64,000 nt of DNA from Celeribacter arenosi (GTDB lineage: Bacteria; Pseudomonadota; Alphaproteobacteria; Rhodobacterales; Rhodobacteraceae). Location: NCBI RefSeq assembly GCF_039539485.1, contig NZ_BAABDF010000007.1, positions 310,001 through 374,000 of the forward strand, read 5' to 3'. This document shows, in pieces, positions 17,883 to 26,101 of the stretch. Under the pieces are notes generated by a model. It was not told where the DNA came from and searched no databases. It was given only the letters and a program-made list of their open reading frames with translations. A program made the position numbers and the translations under genes. The number at the start of each line of letters is the position of its first letter. Positions within the stretch are counted from its first letter, which is position 1.

Positions 17883-18947
17883 CTATTCCTGCGCATCCAT
17901 GCCAAATGTGTCGCGCCACTTTGCGATGAAACGCCCGCGTCTCTGTTTGTCCATGGCCACGAGCAACGTGGGGCCAATCGGGATGTAGCGCTCGGCACTC
18001 AGAGTGGTTGAGGTTTCGTCGCTGTTGTTGTCATGAATGAGCGTGCTTTTGGATAGAACTGCCCGTCCTTGCGGCGACAGGAGGAAATCCAGAAACACGC
18101 CTGCCGTCTCCCTTTGACTGGCGCCTTTCGGGATCATCAGACCGCGGGAGAGGAACATGGTGTAATCTTCGGGATGGATCACGCCGAGATTTTTGTGCTG
18201 CACCGATTCCACGTAGGATCCCAACACGTTGTAGGCGATTTTGTATTGCCCGCTTTCGACCCCTTCGATGATCTCCGCAGAGCAACAGGTCGCCACGGCA
18301 TCGACACGCGCAAACCCTTCCAGAAGGCCACCAAAAGTCGCGGCCTCCTGACTGTCCATAAAGGCGAATAGAAACCCCAGACCGGATGCCTCCACGTCGT
18401 AGGTTGCGATTTTTCCAATCAAATCGTCGGACGGGCGGCGCATCAGATCCAATAAATCAAACCGCGTGCGCGGGGCGTCTTCGGCGGAAATCAGATCGGT
18501 GTTGTAGATGATGACAGCCGCTTCGCGCGTGATCCCCCACAGTTCGTCACGCCAAATCCGCGCGGCAGGCAATTGCGCGGTCAAATCGGAGCGATACTCG
18601 CTCGCACAGGCGCGGTTGACCAAATCCACCATCTGATGAACGCCTGAGGAAATGACGATATCGGCAGGTAGGGACTGCCCTTCGCACGCGGAGAGACTGT
18701 CGGAGTAGAGGGCATTTGATCCCCATTGTTCATATTGGATTTGGACGGTGGGGAACTGCGTGACGAAGGCTTCTAACGCAGGCGCAAAGATGGAAATGTC
18801 GGTGGTTGAGCGCACCAGCAATGAGGTCTGCGGCGCCGCGTCGGCTGCGACAAACCTTTGGGTGGCTTCCTGACCCGCCACAGGCAAAGCCCATAGGAAG
18901 AGCGCAATCATTGTGGCGCACCTGCGCCAGAGCCCCTGCACATTCAT
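17883..18947 (-). CDS. Periplasmic substrate-binding protein (iron(III)/ABC type) next to tctE
   Basis: A 354-residue exported protein: signal peptide about 1-25 (MIALFLWALPVAGQ), then a type-2 periplasmic binding fold (LLVRSTTDISIFAPALEAF, WGITREAAVIIYNTDL, GLMIPKGASQRETAGVFLDFLLSPQGRAVLS) as in Fbp/AfuA-type proteins. No permease or ATPase gene is nearby. Its start overlaps the tctE stop by four bases, so it is made with the sensor kinase. This suggests a sensory accessory role: binding a ligand and signalling to TctE, rather than transport. The ligand is unknown; tricarboxylate or a metal complex are guesses. Confidence 0.8.
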   Translation of the reverse strand: MNVQGLWRRCATMIALFLWALPVAGQEATQRFVAADAAPQTSLLVRSTTDISIFAPALEAFVTQFPTVQIQYEQWGSNALYSDSLSACEGQSLPADIVISSGVHQMVDLVNRACASEYRSDLTAQLPAARIWRDELWGITREAAVIIYNTDLISAEDAPRTRFDLLDLMRRPSDDLIGKIATYDVEASGLGFLFAFMDSQEAATFGGLLEGFARVDAVATCCSAEIIEGVESGQYKIAYNVLGSYVESVQHKNLGVIHPEDYTMFLSRGLMIPKGASQRETAGVFLDFLLSPQGRAVLSKSTLIHDNNSDETSTTLSAERYIPIGPTLLVAMDKQRRGRFIAKWRDTFGMDAQE

Positions 18948-20347
18948 GACGTTTGCACCTCCTGTGCGATCGGCAGGGCCAAGGTGACGCGAAACCCGTC
19001 GTCACTCTTCTCCATGCGCACCTCGCCCCCCAGCGCCTCTGCAACCGCACGGACAATGGACAGGCCCAACCCCGCGCTATTGCCCTTTGAGGCGGCGGAG
19101 CGTTCAAACCGTTCGCCGATGGTCTCCAACACGTCCTCGGCGGGGCCTTTCCCCACATCGCGCACCCAGATTTCTCCTGTTCCTTCGTGAGCACTAACGC
19201 CAATGGTGACGGGCGATGTGCCGTGGCGAAGTGCATTGGCGAGCATGTTTTTGACGGCCTCGCGCAGAGAGATTTCGTCAGCCATCACGATGACCTCCGT
19301 GTCTCCGAACTGCAATTCGACCTCTGCGTCGGGCGCCAGAACTTCATGGTCGCGCTCTTCGAAAATATTGAGCGCGACATCGCGTAGATCCACGACTGTC
19401 GGTTTGGCATTTTCGGTCCGGTGAATGACCATCGCGCGCGACAACATCTGATCGAGCAGCGTGCCGAGCGAGCGCGTGCGCCGCACCAGTTTTTCCAAAC
19501 GCTGCGTGCGGTTTTCCGGGTCGTCTTCTATCGCCAGCTCCGCCTGCGCCCTGATCGCCGAGACCGGTGTGCGCAATTGATGGGCCGCGTCGGAGATGAG
19601 GTTTTTCATCGCGCCCACTTGGCGATCCAACCTTTGCATAAAGCGGTTCATCGCCTCGACCATAACTGCGACTTCCGCAGGCCCATCGGCGGGCATGGGG
19701 GTAAGGTCATAGGGGTCACGTTCCGACAGATCCCGCGTGAGCCTGTCGAGCGGTCGCATGGCGGAGCGGATCACCAGGAACGCACTCACCAGCAAGGCAA
19801 TCCCGCCAAGCCCGGTTACCAGAACCGCGCCCTTCGCCAAATCCAGCGCCATTTCGTTGCGCGCCCTTAACGTCTGTCCGACGGTCACGAAGACAGCGCC
19901 CGAAAAATCGCGCTCCGAAAACCTACGCGCGACGGTAACGAACCGCGCATGCTCTCTTTGAAGGGTGCTGTCGAAAAAAGCCGGTTCGGTCAGGTCATTG
20001 CGGGAAAAATCCCCGATCGTGCCGCCCTCGTACCCTGTCAGGACCTCGCCCTGCGGGCCGCGAACCGAATAGAAAATCCGGTCCTCTGCGGCCAGAGATA
20101 AAAGGCCGAAGGCGGAGACGGGGATATCTGCGACGGGGACGCCATCCACGATATTGATCGATTCCGCGATGTCGTTCGCCGCGCCGAGCAGAATGCGGTC
20201 AAAGGACTGGCGCGCGGCACTTTTGCCATAGGCAAAGGCGGCGATGGTCACCAGAATCCCCCCTGCGGCGAGCAGCGACAACACCCCGCCCATGACACGC
20301 GACAGGAGCGTCCGTTGAAGGGGGGCAGGGCTGGCTGCATTAGTCAT
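18944..20347 (-). CDS. tctE: Sensor histidine kinase, TctE-like
   Basis: A 467-residue inner-membrane kinase. Helix 1 is about 16-40, a periplasmic 2CSK-type sensor domain about 41-170, helix 2 about 175-193, a HAMP segment next, then HisKA with the phosphorylated His in SDAAHQLRTPVSAIR and an HATPase domain (N box NMLANALRHG, G boxes DVGKGPAEDV and GNSAGLGLSI). It overlaps tctD by eight bases and the binding-protein gene by four, giving a three-gene unit. It most likely controls the divergent tctCBA transporter, as in other TctDE systems; the direct stimulus is not visible. Confidence 0.9.
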   Translation of the reverse strand: MTNAASPAPLQRTLLSRVMGGVLSLLAAGGILVTIAAFAYGKSAARQSFDRILLGAANDIAESINIVDGVPVADIPVSAFGLLSLAAEDRIFYSVRGPQGEVLTGYEGGTIGDFSRNDLTEPAFFDSTLQREHARFVTVARRFSERDFSGAVFVTVGQTLRARNEMALDLAKGAVLVTGLGGIALLVSAFLVIRSAMRPLDRLTRDLSERDPYDLTPMPADGPAEVAVMVEAMNRFMQRLDRQVGAMKNLISDAAHQLRTPVSAIRAQAELAIEDDPENRTQRLEKLVRRTRSLGTLLDQMLSRAMVIHRTENAKPTVVDLRDVALNIFEERDHEVLAPDAEVELQFGDTEVIVMADEISLREAVKNMLANALRHGTSPVTIGVSAHEGTGEIWVRDVGKGPAEDVLETIGERFERSAASKGNSAGLGLSIVRAVAEALGGEVRMEKSDDGFRVTLALPIAQEVQTS

Positions 20348-21011
20348 TCTTGATGATCCGGTAGCCGAGGCCGCGTTGCGTTTCGATGCTGACAGCGGAG
20401 GCGGCCAGTTTTTTGCGCAGCCGCGCGATGTAAAGTTCGATCGCGTTCAACCCCACGTCGGCATCGTCAAAGGCGAACAGCCCGTCATACAGCCGCTTTT
20501 TGCTCAGGACTGTGCCCTGACTTCTCAAGAGCAGGCCCAACAATGTCGCTTCGCGCCGGGTCAAATCGAGCGGCTCACCATCCAGAGACGCCGACAGCGC
20601 TGCAGGAGAAAACGACAGCGGACCTAGCGCAATCGCATCCGATTTCTGCGTCGCCTCTCGCCGGACCAAAGCGCGCAGGCGTGCCTCCAATTCGCGCTGA
20701 TCAAAAGGTTTCACCAAATAATCATCCGCCCCGAGGTCGAGCGCGGAGACCCGATCATCGACGGAAAAAAGCGCCGTTAGCATGAGCACAGGTGTGCGGT
20801 CGCCGCCGGTTCGCAACTGGGCGAGCAATTCTGTGCCGTTGCGATCCGGCAGGTTTATATCGAGCACCATCGCGTCATAGCGCTGCACGGCCAGATAGTC
20901 CTCTGCAGCCTGACAGCTATCGGCAATATCACATGCCATGCCGCTCTTTCCGAGCCGGATCGAAATGGCTTCGGCGACGTCTTCTGCGTCCTCCACGATC
21001 AAAACGCGCAT
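20340..21011 (-). CDS. tctD: Response regulator, TctD-like (OmpR family)
   Basis: A 223-residue two-domain regulator: receiver domain about 1-115 with acidic pocket VEDAED, phosphoacceptor Asp51 in MVLDINLPD, and the Lys of YLVKPFD; then a winged-helix DNA-binding domain (LTRREATLLGLLLRSQG, IELYIARLRKKL, QRGLGYRI). A GTG nine bases upstream (21020) is in frame, but the ATG at 21011 is better placed behind GAGGGTGGAG. It is divergent from tctC across 205 bases that contain two GTGACAGG repeats, its likely targets. Confidence 0.92.
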   Translation of the reverse strand: MRVLIVEDAEDVAEAISIRLGKSGMACDIADSCQAAEDYLAVQRYDAMVLDINLPDRNGTELLAQLRTGGDRTPVLMLTALFSVDDRVSALDLGADDYLVKPFDQRELEARLRALVRREATQKSDAIALGPLSFSPAALSASLDGEPLDLTRREATLLGLLLRSQGTVLSKKRLYDGLFAFDDADVGLNAIELYIARLRKKLAASAVSIETQRGLGYRIIKND

Positions 21012-21038
21012 GGTCTCCACCCTCTGTAATGACCTTGT

Positions 21039-21088
21039 GTGACAGGAACATGCGTCCTGACCAATGGCTGAATTCGTAAAGTGACAGG
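21039..21088. promoter_or_regulatory. Direct repeat GTGACAGG spaced 42 bp in the tctD/tctC gap
   Basis: GTGACAGGAACA at 21039-21050 and GTGACAGGTTCA at 21081-21092 match at ten of twelve positions and start 42 bases apart, four helical turns, so they face the same side of DNA. OmpR-family regulators such as TctD bind direct repeats, so these are candidate TctD sites. Repeats are seen; the binding is inferred. Confidence 0.4.
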
Positions 21089-21216
21089 TTCACGACAGCT
21101 AAAGAACATATCCCTTTATCAGCCAATCGCGAGGAGTCCGCAAACCGCGGAGCGATGGCTCAGGCGTTCGGGCGGCCACACAGTCCGACAAAATATCAAT
21201 GTGGAGGAGTTATCAC

Positions 21217-22206
21217 ATGAAATTCAAGGCAACCCGCCTCACGATCGCTGCGGCTCTGCTCGGCGCGTCCACCTTTGGCGCCTTCGCCCAAGGGTTCACC
21301 CCCGAAAACCCCGAATGTATCGCACCCGCAAACCCCGGTGGTGGTTGGGACTTCACCTGCCGTCAGGTTGGTAAATCCCTTCAGGATCGCGGGCTTCTGG
21401 AAAAAACCATGCAGGTTGTGAACCTCGCAGGCGGCGGTGGCGGCGTGGCATTCGCCGAAGTCGTCAACAAGCGCGGCGATGACAACGACCTGATCGTGGC
21501 CGCCTCTGCCGCGACCGCAACCCGTCTGGCCCAAGGCGCCTATCCGGGCAACTCGATGGATCAGGTGCGTTGGCTGTCGTCCATCGGTGCAGACTATGGC
21601 GTTATTGCTGTCGCCGCAGATAGCGAAATTGCCGATCTTCCTGCGCTGCTCGACATGATCAAAAGTGATCCGACAACCATCTCTGTGGCTGGCGGCTCTG
21701 CCGTGGGCGGCTGGGACCACCTTAAGGTCCTGATCGCAGCCAACGCCTATGGCATCGAAGACGTTCGCTCGGTGAAATACATCGCCTTTGACGGCGGCGG
21801 CGAGGCTGTGACGCAGCTCCTAGCAGGTTCGGTTCAGGCCTTTACCGGCGACATCTCGGAGGCCAAAGGGTTTGTGGACAGCGGCGACATCCGTGTGCTG
21901 GCCGTGCTTTCGCCCGAACGCCTTCCCGGCGATTTCGCGGACTTCCCAACAGCAAAAGAACAGGGCGTTGACGCGATTGGCGCCAACTGGCGCGGGTTTT
22001 ACGCCCCCGGCGGCATGAGCGACGAGGCCTACGCAGCCTGGGTTGGCAAAATCGCGGACCTCTACGCCACACCTGAGTGGAAAGAAGTCATGGCCAACAA
22101 CGGTCTCGCACCGCTCGACCTGCAAGGCGACGCATTCCAAGCCTTCGTGGCCGATAGTGTGGCCCAAATTCAGGCGATTTCCAAAGAGATCGGCATCATC
22201 AAGTAA
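21217..22206 (+). CDS. tctC: TTT-family periplasmic tricarboxylate-binding protein
   Basis: A 329-residue exported binding protein of the Bug/TctC family. The signal peptide is about 1-25 (TIAAALLGASTFGAFAQ), followed by ECIAPANPGGGWDFTCR, the family's ligand-binding loop. A strong GGAGGAG lies eight or so bases before ATG 21217. It captures the substrate (citrate or a related carboxylate) in the periplasm and delivers it to TctAB. First gene of tctC-tctB-tctA, separated from tctB by two stem-loops that could let it be made in excess. Bug proteins vary widely in ligand, so citrate is only a family guess. Confidence 0.93.
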   Translation: MKFKATRLTIAAALLGASTFGAFAQGFTPENPECIAPANPGGGWDFTCRQVGKSLQDRGLLEKTMQVVNLAGGGGGVAFAEVVNKRGDDNDLIVAASAATATRLAQGAYPGNSMDQVRWLSSIGADYGVIAVAADSEIADLPALLDMIKSDPTTISVAGGSAVGGWDHLKVLIAANAYGIEDVRSVKYIAFDGGGEAVTQLLAGSVQAFTGDISEAKGFVDSGDIRVLAVLSPERLPGDFADFPTAKEQGVDAIGANWRGFYAPGGMSDEAYAAWVGKIADLYATPEWKEVMANNGLAPLDLQGDAFQAFVADSVAQIQAISKEIGIIK

Positions 22207-22256
22207 GCCATTTGGTTTGAGCTTACTTGATTGGCGTCGCATGAAAATGCGGCGCC
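22201..22256 (+). terminator. Two tandem stem-loops after tctC (attenuator or mRNA stabiliser)
   Basis: Stem 1: AAGTAAGC (22201-22208) pairs perfectly with GCTTACTT (22221-22228) and includes the tctC stop codon. Stem 2: GGCGTCGCAT (22233-22242) pairs with ATGCGGCGCC (22247-22256) through nine standard pairs and one G-U, closed by a GAAA tetraloop, with TTTT at 22261-22264. The pair sits between a binding-protein gene and its membrane partners, a common place for partial terminators or 3'-end protectors. Confidence 0.7.
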
Positions 22257-22307
22257 TCGCTTTTCCCGCCATGGACATGACCCGTGTCACCAAAAAAGGA
22301 GTTCCCT

Positions 22308-22739
22308 ATGAGTGATCGAATTTTTGGCGTTATCGGCCTGCTTGTCGCGATCGGCTTTGCCTTTGCCGCTCTCGCGATCGAAGAAAGCTTCCTGTCCGAC
22401 GCAGTCGGGCCCAAGGCCTTTCCCCTGATTATCGCAACGGTTCTGGGGCTGAGTTCCATTGCTATTGTCCTCAAACCCGATGCCGATCCTACATGGCCGC
22501 CGCTTGGCCGGTTGGTTGAAATCCTCGGCGCGGTCGTTGTAATGGGGCTCTATGCGCAAATGCTGCCCGTCATGGGCTTTGTCTTTGCGACGGCTCTCGC
22601 GGCGACATACCTGACGTGGCGCCTTGGCTCCGGTGTGCTCGCCTCGATTGCAACGGGCATCGGCACATCCGTCGGAATCTACGTCATTTTCCATCTCGTG
22701 CTGGGCCTGTCGCTCGCACGTGGTCCCCTCGGCTTTTAG
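22308..22739 (+). CDS. tctB: TTT-family small membrane subunit
   Basis: A 143-residue membrane protein with four predicted helices (about 4-22, 37-54, 71-102 and 108-140). This is the small, poorly conserved TctB subunit of the tripartite tricarboxylate transporter. AAAGGAG lies seven bases before ATG 22308. It sits between tctC and tctA, eleven bases before the latter, so tctB and tctA are probably co-translated. Sequence motifs are few; the call rests on size, topology and position. Confidence 0.88.
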   Translation: MSDRIFGVIGLLVAIGFAFAALAIEESFLSDAVGPKAFPLIIATVLGLSSIAIVLKPDADPTWPPLGRLVEILGAVVVMGLYAQMLPVMGFVFATALAATYLTWRLGSGVLASIATGIGTSVGIYVIFHLVLGLSLARGPLGF

Positions 22740-22750
22740 GAGACATCCAC

Positions 22751-24292
22751 ATGGAGACTCTCGCCTCACTCGCAGACGGGTTTGCTATCGCGTTGACGTG
22801 GCAAAACCTGTTCCTCGCCCTTCTGGGCTGTTTCCTCGGCACTATAATGGGCGCGCTTCCCGGCCTCGGCCCGTCCAATGGTGTCGCCATTCTTATCCCT
22901 CTGGCATTTACCCTCGGACTGGGCCCGACGCCGTCGCTCATCTTGCTCACGTCGGTCTACTACGGGGCTATGTATGGGGGCCGGATTTCGTCGATCCTGC
23001 TTAATATTCCCGGCGATGAACCGGCGATGATGACCTGTCTGGACGGTCATCCGATGGCGCAAAAGGGGATGGCCGGTCAAGCCCTGACCCTGTCGGGTAT
23101 CGCCTCCTTCGTGGGCGCGTTCTTTGCCACTTGGGGGCTCATATTCCTCGCGCCGCAGTTGGTGAAGATTGCGCTTCTGTTCGGACCTGCCGAATACTTC
23201 GCCCTCTTTGCGCTGGCCTTCATGACGCTCGGGGGCGTGTCTTCGACGAACCAGGCCAAATCGGCCTTCGCGGCGGCACTTGGTCTCGGTCTCGCGATGA
23301 TTGGCGTCGATACGCAAACCGGTGTTCCGCGGTTCACCTTCGGGGAGGTCCACCTCTATGACGGGTTGGATTTCCTCGTGGCCATCGTTGGTCTGTTCGC
23401 CCTCTCCGAGGTGTTCATTTTTCTGGAACACCGTCATGGGGAAGCCGACGGCAGAGCCGCCAAGATCAAAGTCGGGCGCCTCACGCCGCCCCTGTCGATG
23501 CTGAAAGAAACCGCACCGACTATGGCCCGCTCGACGGTTCTCGGGTTCGTTGCGGGTGTTTTGCCCGGAGCCGGCGCATCGCTCGGGTCGTTTATCTCCT
23601 ATTCGTTCGAGAAACGTCTGGTGGACAAAGACGGTAAGACCTTTGGCAAAGGCGATCCGCGCGGTGTGGCGGCGCCAGAGGCGGGTAATAACGCTGCCGC
23701 TGGTGGTGCGCTCGTGCCGATGCTGGCGCTGGGCGTGCCGGGATCGGGCACCACGGCTGTGCTACTCGCGGTCCTCCTGTCGCTCAATATCACACCGGGG
23801 CCGCTGCTGTTCACCCAGAACCCCGACGTGGTTTGGGGCCTGATCGCGGCGCTTTTCATCGCGAACTTCATGCTTTTGGCGATGAACATTCCGATGGTGG
23901 GCCTGTTTACCCGCGTTTTGATGGTGCCCCCACGTATCCTGATGCCGATCGTCGCGATGGTTTCCTTCGTCGGGATCTATGGCATCTCGGGGTCGTCTTT
24001 CGACCTGATGGTGATGATCGGCTTTGGCGTTATGGGGTGGGTTTTGCGCAAATTCGACGTGCCCTTGGTGCCGATCATTCTGGGCACACTTCTCGGCAAC
24101 TCGATGGAGAATAACCTCAGACGGGCGATCACTATCGACAATGGCGACTGGATGACCTTGATCGATAGTCCGCTGTCCATCACCCTATGGCTGATCGCGA
24201 TTGTGGGATTCATCTTGCCGCTCATCGTGGGGCGCAAAGTCAAATCGAAAATGCACGGTCCTCGCGACGAAGAGGGCTCCATCTCCGACTGA
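22751..24292 (+). CDS. tctA: TTT-family large membrane subunit
   Basis: A 513-residue membrane protein with about twelve helices. The signature of TctA is visible: GALPGLGPSNGVAILIPLAF near residue 37, SILLNIPGDEPAMMTCLDGHPMAQ, and the second PGAGASLGSFISYSFEK motif, which together form the substrate path. AGGAGA is seven bases before ATG. It imports the carboxylate bound by TctC, driven by an ion gradient. It converges on the hemolysin III gene with a 57-base gap that holds only a weak GGACGT/ACGTCC pairing. Confidence 0.95.
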   Translation: METLASLADGFAIALTWQNLFLALLGCFLGTIMGALPGLGPSNGVAILIPLAFTLGLGPTPSLILLTSVYYGAMYGGRISSILLNIPGDEPAMMTCLDGHPMAQKGMAGQALTLSGIASFVGAFFATWGLIFLAPQLVKIALLFGPAEYFALFALAFMTLGGVSSTNQAKSAFAAALGLGLAMIGVDTQTGVPRFTFGEVHLYDGLDFLVAIVGLFALSEVFIFLEHRHGEADGRAAKIKVGRLTPPLSMLKETAPTMARSTVLGFVAGVLPGAGASLGSFISYSFEKRLVDKDGKTFGKGDPRGVAAPEAGNNAAAGGALVPMLALGVPGSGTTAVLLAVLLSLNITPGPLLFTQNPDVVWGLIAALFIANFMLLAMNIPMVGLFTRVLMVPPRILMPIVAMVSFVGIYGISGSSFDLMVMIGFGVMGWVLRKFDVPLVPIILGTLLGNSMENNLRRAITIDNGDWMTLIDSPLSITLWLIAIVGFILPLIVGRKVKSKMHGPRDEEGSISD

Positions 24293-24349
24293 TGGGTTCA
24301 AGAAACGAGGACGTTGGGTGCTATTGCATCTGACGTCCGCACCCGCGTC

Positions 24350-24988
24350 CTAAAACAACGCAATCCAAATCCCCGCAAACATGAAAATCGCGCCCAAGGT
24401 CACCCAGATGTGCCAAATAGCGTAGCGATAGGGCATGGATTTCCTGACATAGAATGTGGTGCCAAACACATAACAAACCGCGCCACCCAGAATGCACCAC
24501 AATGTCCGTGTGGGCACATCCGAAAGCTCGGGTAATGCGCTCAGCCCAACGGCCCCGAGACCGAGATATGATGCCGTTGACCATTTCGATTTGACGTTCT
24601 CGTCCGTCACCTTTTTGACAATGGCCACCGCCGTCAAACCCCAACAAATCCACAAAACGGTCAGTGTCCAACTGGTGCTGGCCTGCACGAAAAACGGTGT
24701 GAAGGTGCCCGTAATGCTGAGGTAGATCGCGGCATGATCAACGCGGCGCAGCCTTTGGCGATGCGCATGCAGGGGTGCGAAGTGGTAGGTCCAAGACGCA
24801 AGATTGGAAGCCAGCGCGCAGGCCACATACACGGCCACGGCGCCGATCAACCTGCTGTCCAGCCGCTCGTAAGCTTCCCGCAACAGCAGGCCACCCGCGA
24901 CCAAAATCAGCACCGTGCTAGCCAGATGAACGGCGAAATCAGCACGACGATGCGACAAGTTCGGGCTTGGGTAGGTTGTGACAGTCAT
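24350..24988 (-). CDS. Hemolysin III / YqfA family membrane protein
   Basis: A 212-residue protein with about seven membrane helices belonging to the HlyIII (PAQR-like) family. Visible signatures: the first-helix E in LLLREAYERLD, the SWTYHFAP motif near residue 66, DHAAIYLSITGTFTPF, and the C-terminal WHIWVTLGA. The conserved Ser/His/Asp set fits a metal-dependent hydrolase fold, but bacterial members have no settled role; hemolysis is doubtful in a free-living species. The start at 24988 follows AAGGA by five bases; an upstream frame to 25057 lacks a site. It lies 120 bases after oppF on the same strand and could be partly co-transcribed. Confidence 0.85.
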   Translation of the reverse strand: MTVTTYPSPNLSHRRADFAVHLASTVLILVAGGLLLREAYERLDSRLIGAVAVYVACALASNLASWTYHFAPLHAHRQRLRRVDHAAIYLSITGTFTPFFVQASTSWTLTVLWICWGLTAVAIVKKVTDENVKSKWSTASYLGLGAVGLSALPELSDVPTRTLWCILGGAVCYVFGTTFYVRKSMPYRYAIWHIWVTLGAIFMFAGIWIALF

Positions 24989-25108
24989 GGTTGTCCTTGG
25001 CGAGATGCTGCATCGCCATAGGCGTGAGACTTCTAGGAGTCCATAAATAATGCCCATGCGCGCCGTCGCGAGTGTCCGCCGCAGATACGGTTCACCGTCA
25101 CTAAAGTA

Positions 25109-26101
25109 TCAGATCGCGGCGGGCTCAGGTTCGTAAAGGAGACAGGCGACTTTAGATTGCCCGACGTGCCGCAATGCAGGGCGGGTCGTCGCACAGCGGG
25201 ACATGCGACGCGGGCAACGGGACTGGAACAGGCACCCTTCCGGCAGGTCGAGAGGGCTTGGCAAGTCCCCGTCGAGCACCTCAGGCGTTGTCGTGACCTT
25301 CGGGTCCGGCACCGGCACCGCGGAAAACAGCGCCTTGGTATAAGGGTGTTGGGGCGCGGCGACCAGATCTGCGGCAGGCGCATGTTCCATCACACCGCCC
25401 ATGTACATCACCAAAATCTCGTCCGAGATGTGACGCACCACGCCGAGATCATGGGCGACGAAAACCAGGGTCAGCCCCATGTCCTTTTGGAGCTCTTTGA
25501 GGATGTTGATGACCTGTGCCTGAATGGACACGTCGAGCGCCGAAACCGGTTCGTCGCACAGAAGGATATCCGGCTCGGTCACCAGCGCGCGCGCGATACC
25601 AATTCGCTGACACTGCCCGCCGGAGAACTCGTGCGGGTAGCGATTGAAATTGCGCTCGGCGATGCCGACACGGTCCAGCATGGCCCGCACTGCTTCTTTT
25701 TGCGCCTGAGCAGTCATGTCAGGGCGGAACACGCGCAACGGCTCGGTGACGATTTCGCGAATGTTCATGCGCGGGTTGAGCGAGGCGATCGGATCCTGAA
25801 AGATCATCTGCATCCGCGATCTGAGCGCGTTGGTTTCGCGCCGGTTGGTGTAGTCGACCGGTTTTCCGTCAAAGGTCACGTCGCCGGATGTCGGCGGATA
25901 GAGACCCGCAATGGCGCGCACGAGCGTGGACTTCCCACAGCCGCTTTCCCCAACAACGCCGAGCGTTTTCCCCGCAGGCAAATCGAAAGACACACCATTC
26001 ACAGCGTTCACGCGTTTTGCAGGCGACCATGGCCATTTCTTTGATTGGGGAGCGGCGAAAGAGACGCGCAGATCGCGCACCGACAGGAGAGGGGTGGTCA
26101 T
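25109..26101 (-). CDS. Peptide ABC transporter ATP-binding protein (OppF/DppF type)
   Basis: A 330-residue ATPase with Walker A GESGCGKST, Q-loop MQMIFQDPIASLNPR, signature FSGGQCQRIGIARAL, Walker B ILLCDEPVSALD and the switch His in VFVAHDLG. The C-terminal oligopeptide-transporter tail holds the four-Cys pattern GCLFQSRCPRRMSRC...KVAC seen in Opp/Dpp ATPases, some of which bind an iron-sulfur cluster. The signature has Cys where Arg is almost universal (SGGQRQR). The start overlaps the stop of oppD by four bases. Last gene of the operon. Confidence 0.93.
   Translation of the reverse strand: MTTPLLSVRDLRVSFAAPQSKKWPWSPAKRVNAVNGVSFDLPAGKTLGVVGESGCGKSTLVRAIAGLYPPTSGDVTFDGKPVDYTNRRETNALRSRMQMIFQDPIASLNPRMNIREIVTEPLRVFRPDMTAQAQKEAVRAMLDRVGIAERNFNRYPHEFSGGQCQRIGIARALVTEPDILLCDEPVSALDVSIQAQVINILKELQKDMGLTLVFVAHDLGVVRHISDEILVMYMGGVMEHAPAADLVAAPQHPYTKALFSAVPVPDPKVTTTPEVLDGDLPSPLDLPEGCLFQSRCPRRMSRCATTRPALRHVGQSKVACLLYEPEPAAI

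Noticed and set aside
22224..22237. TTGATTGGCGTCGC as a fourth FNR box
   Set aside because: The right half-site (GTCGC) does not match RTCAA, and the bases are explained by the two stem-loops between tctC and tctB.
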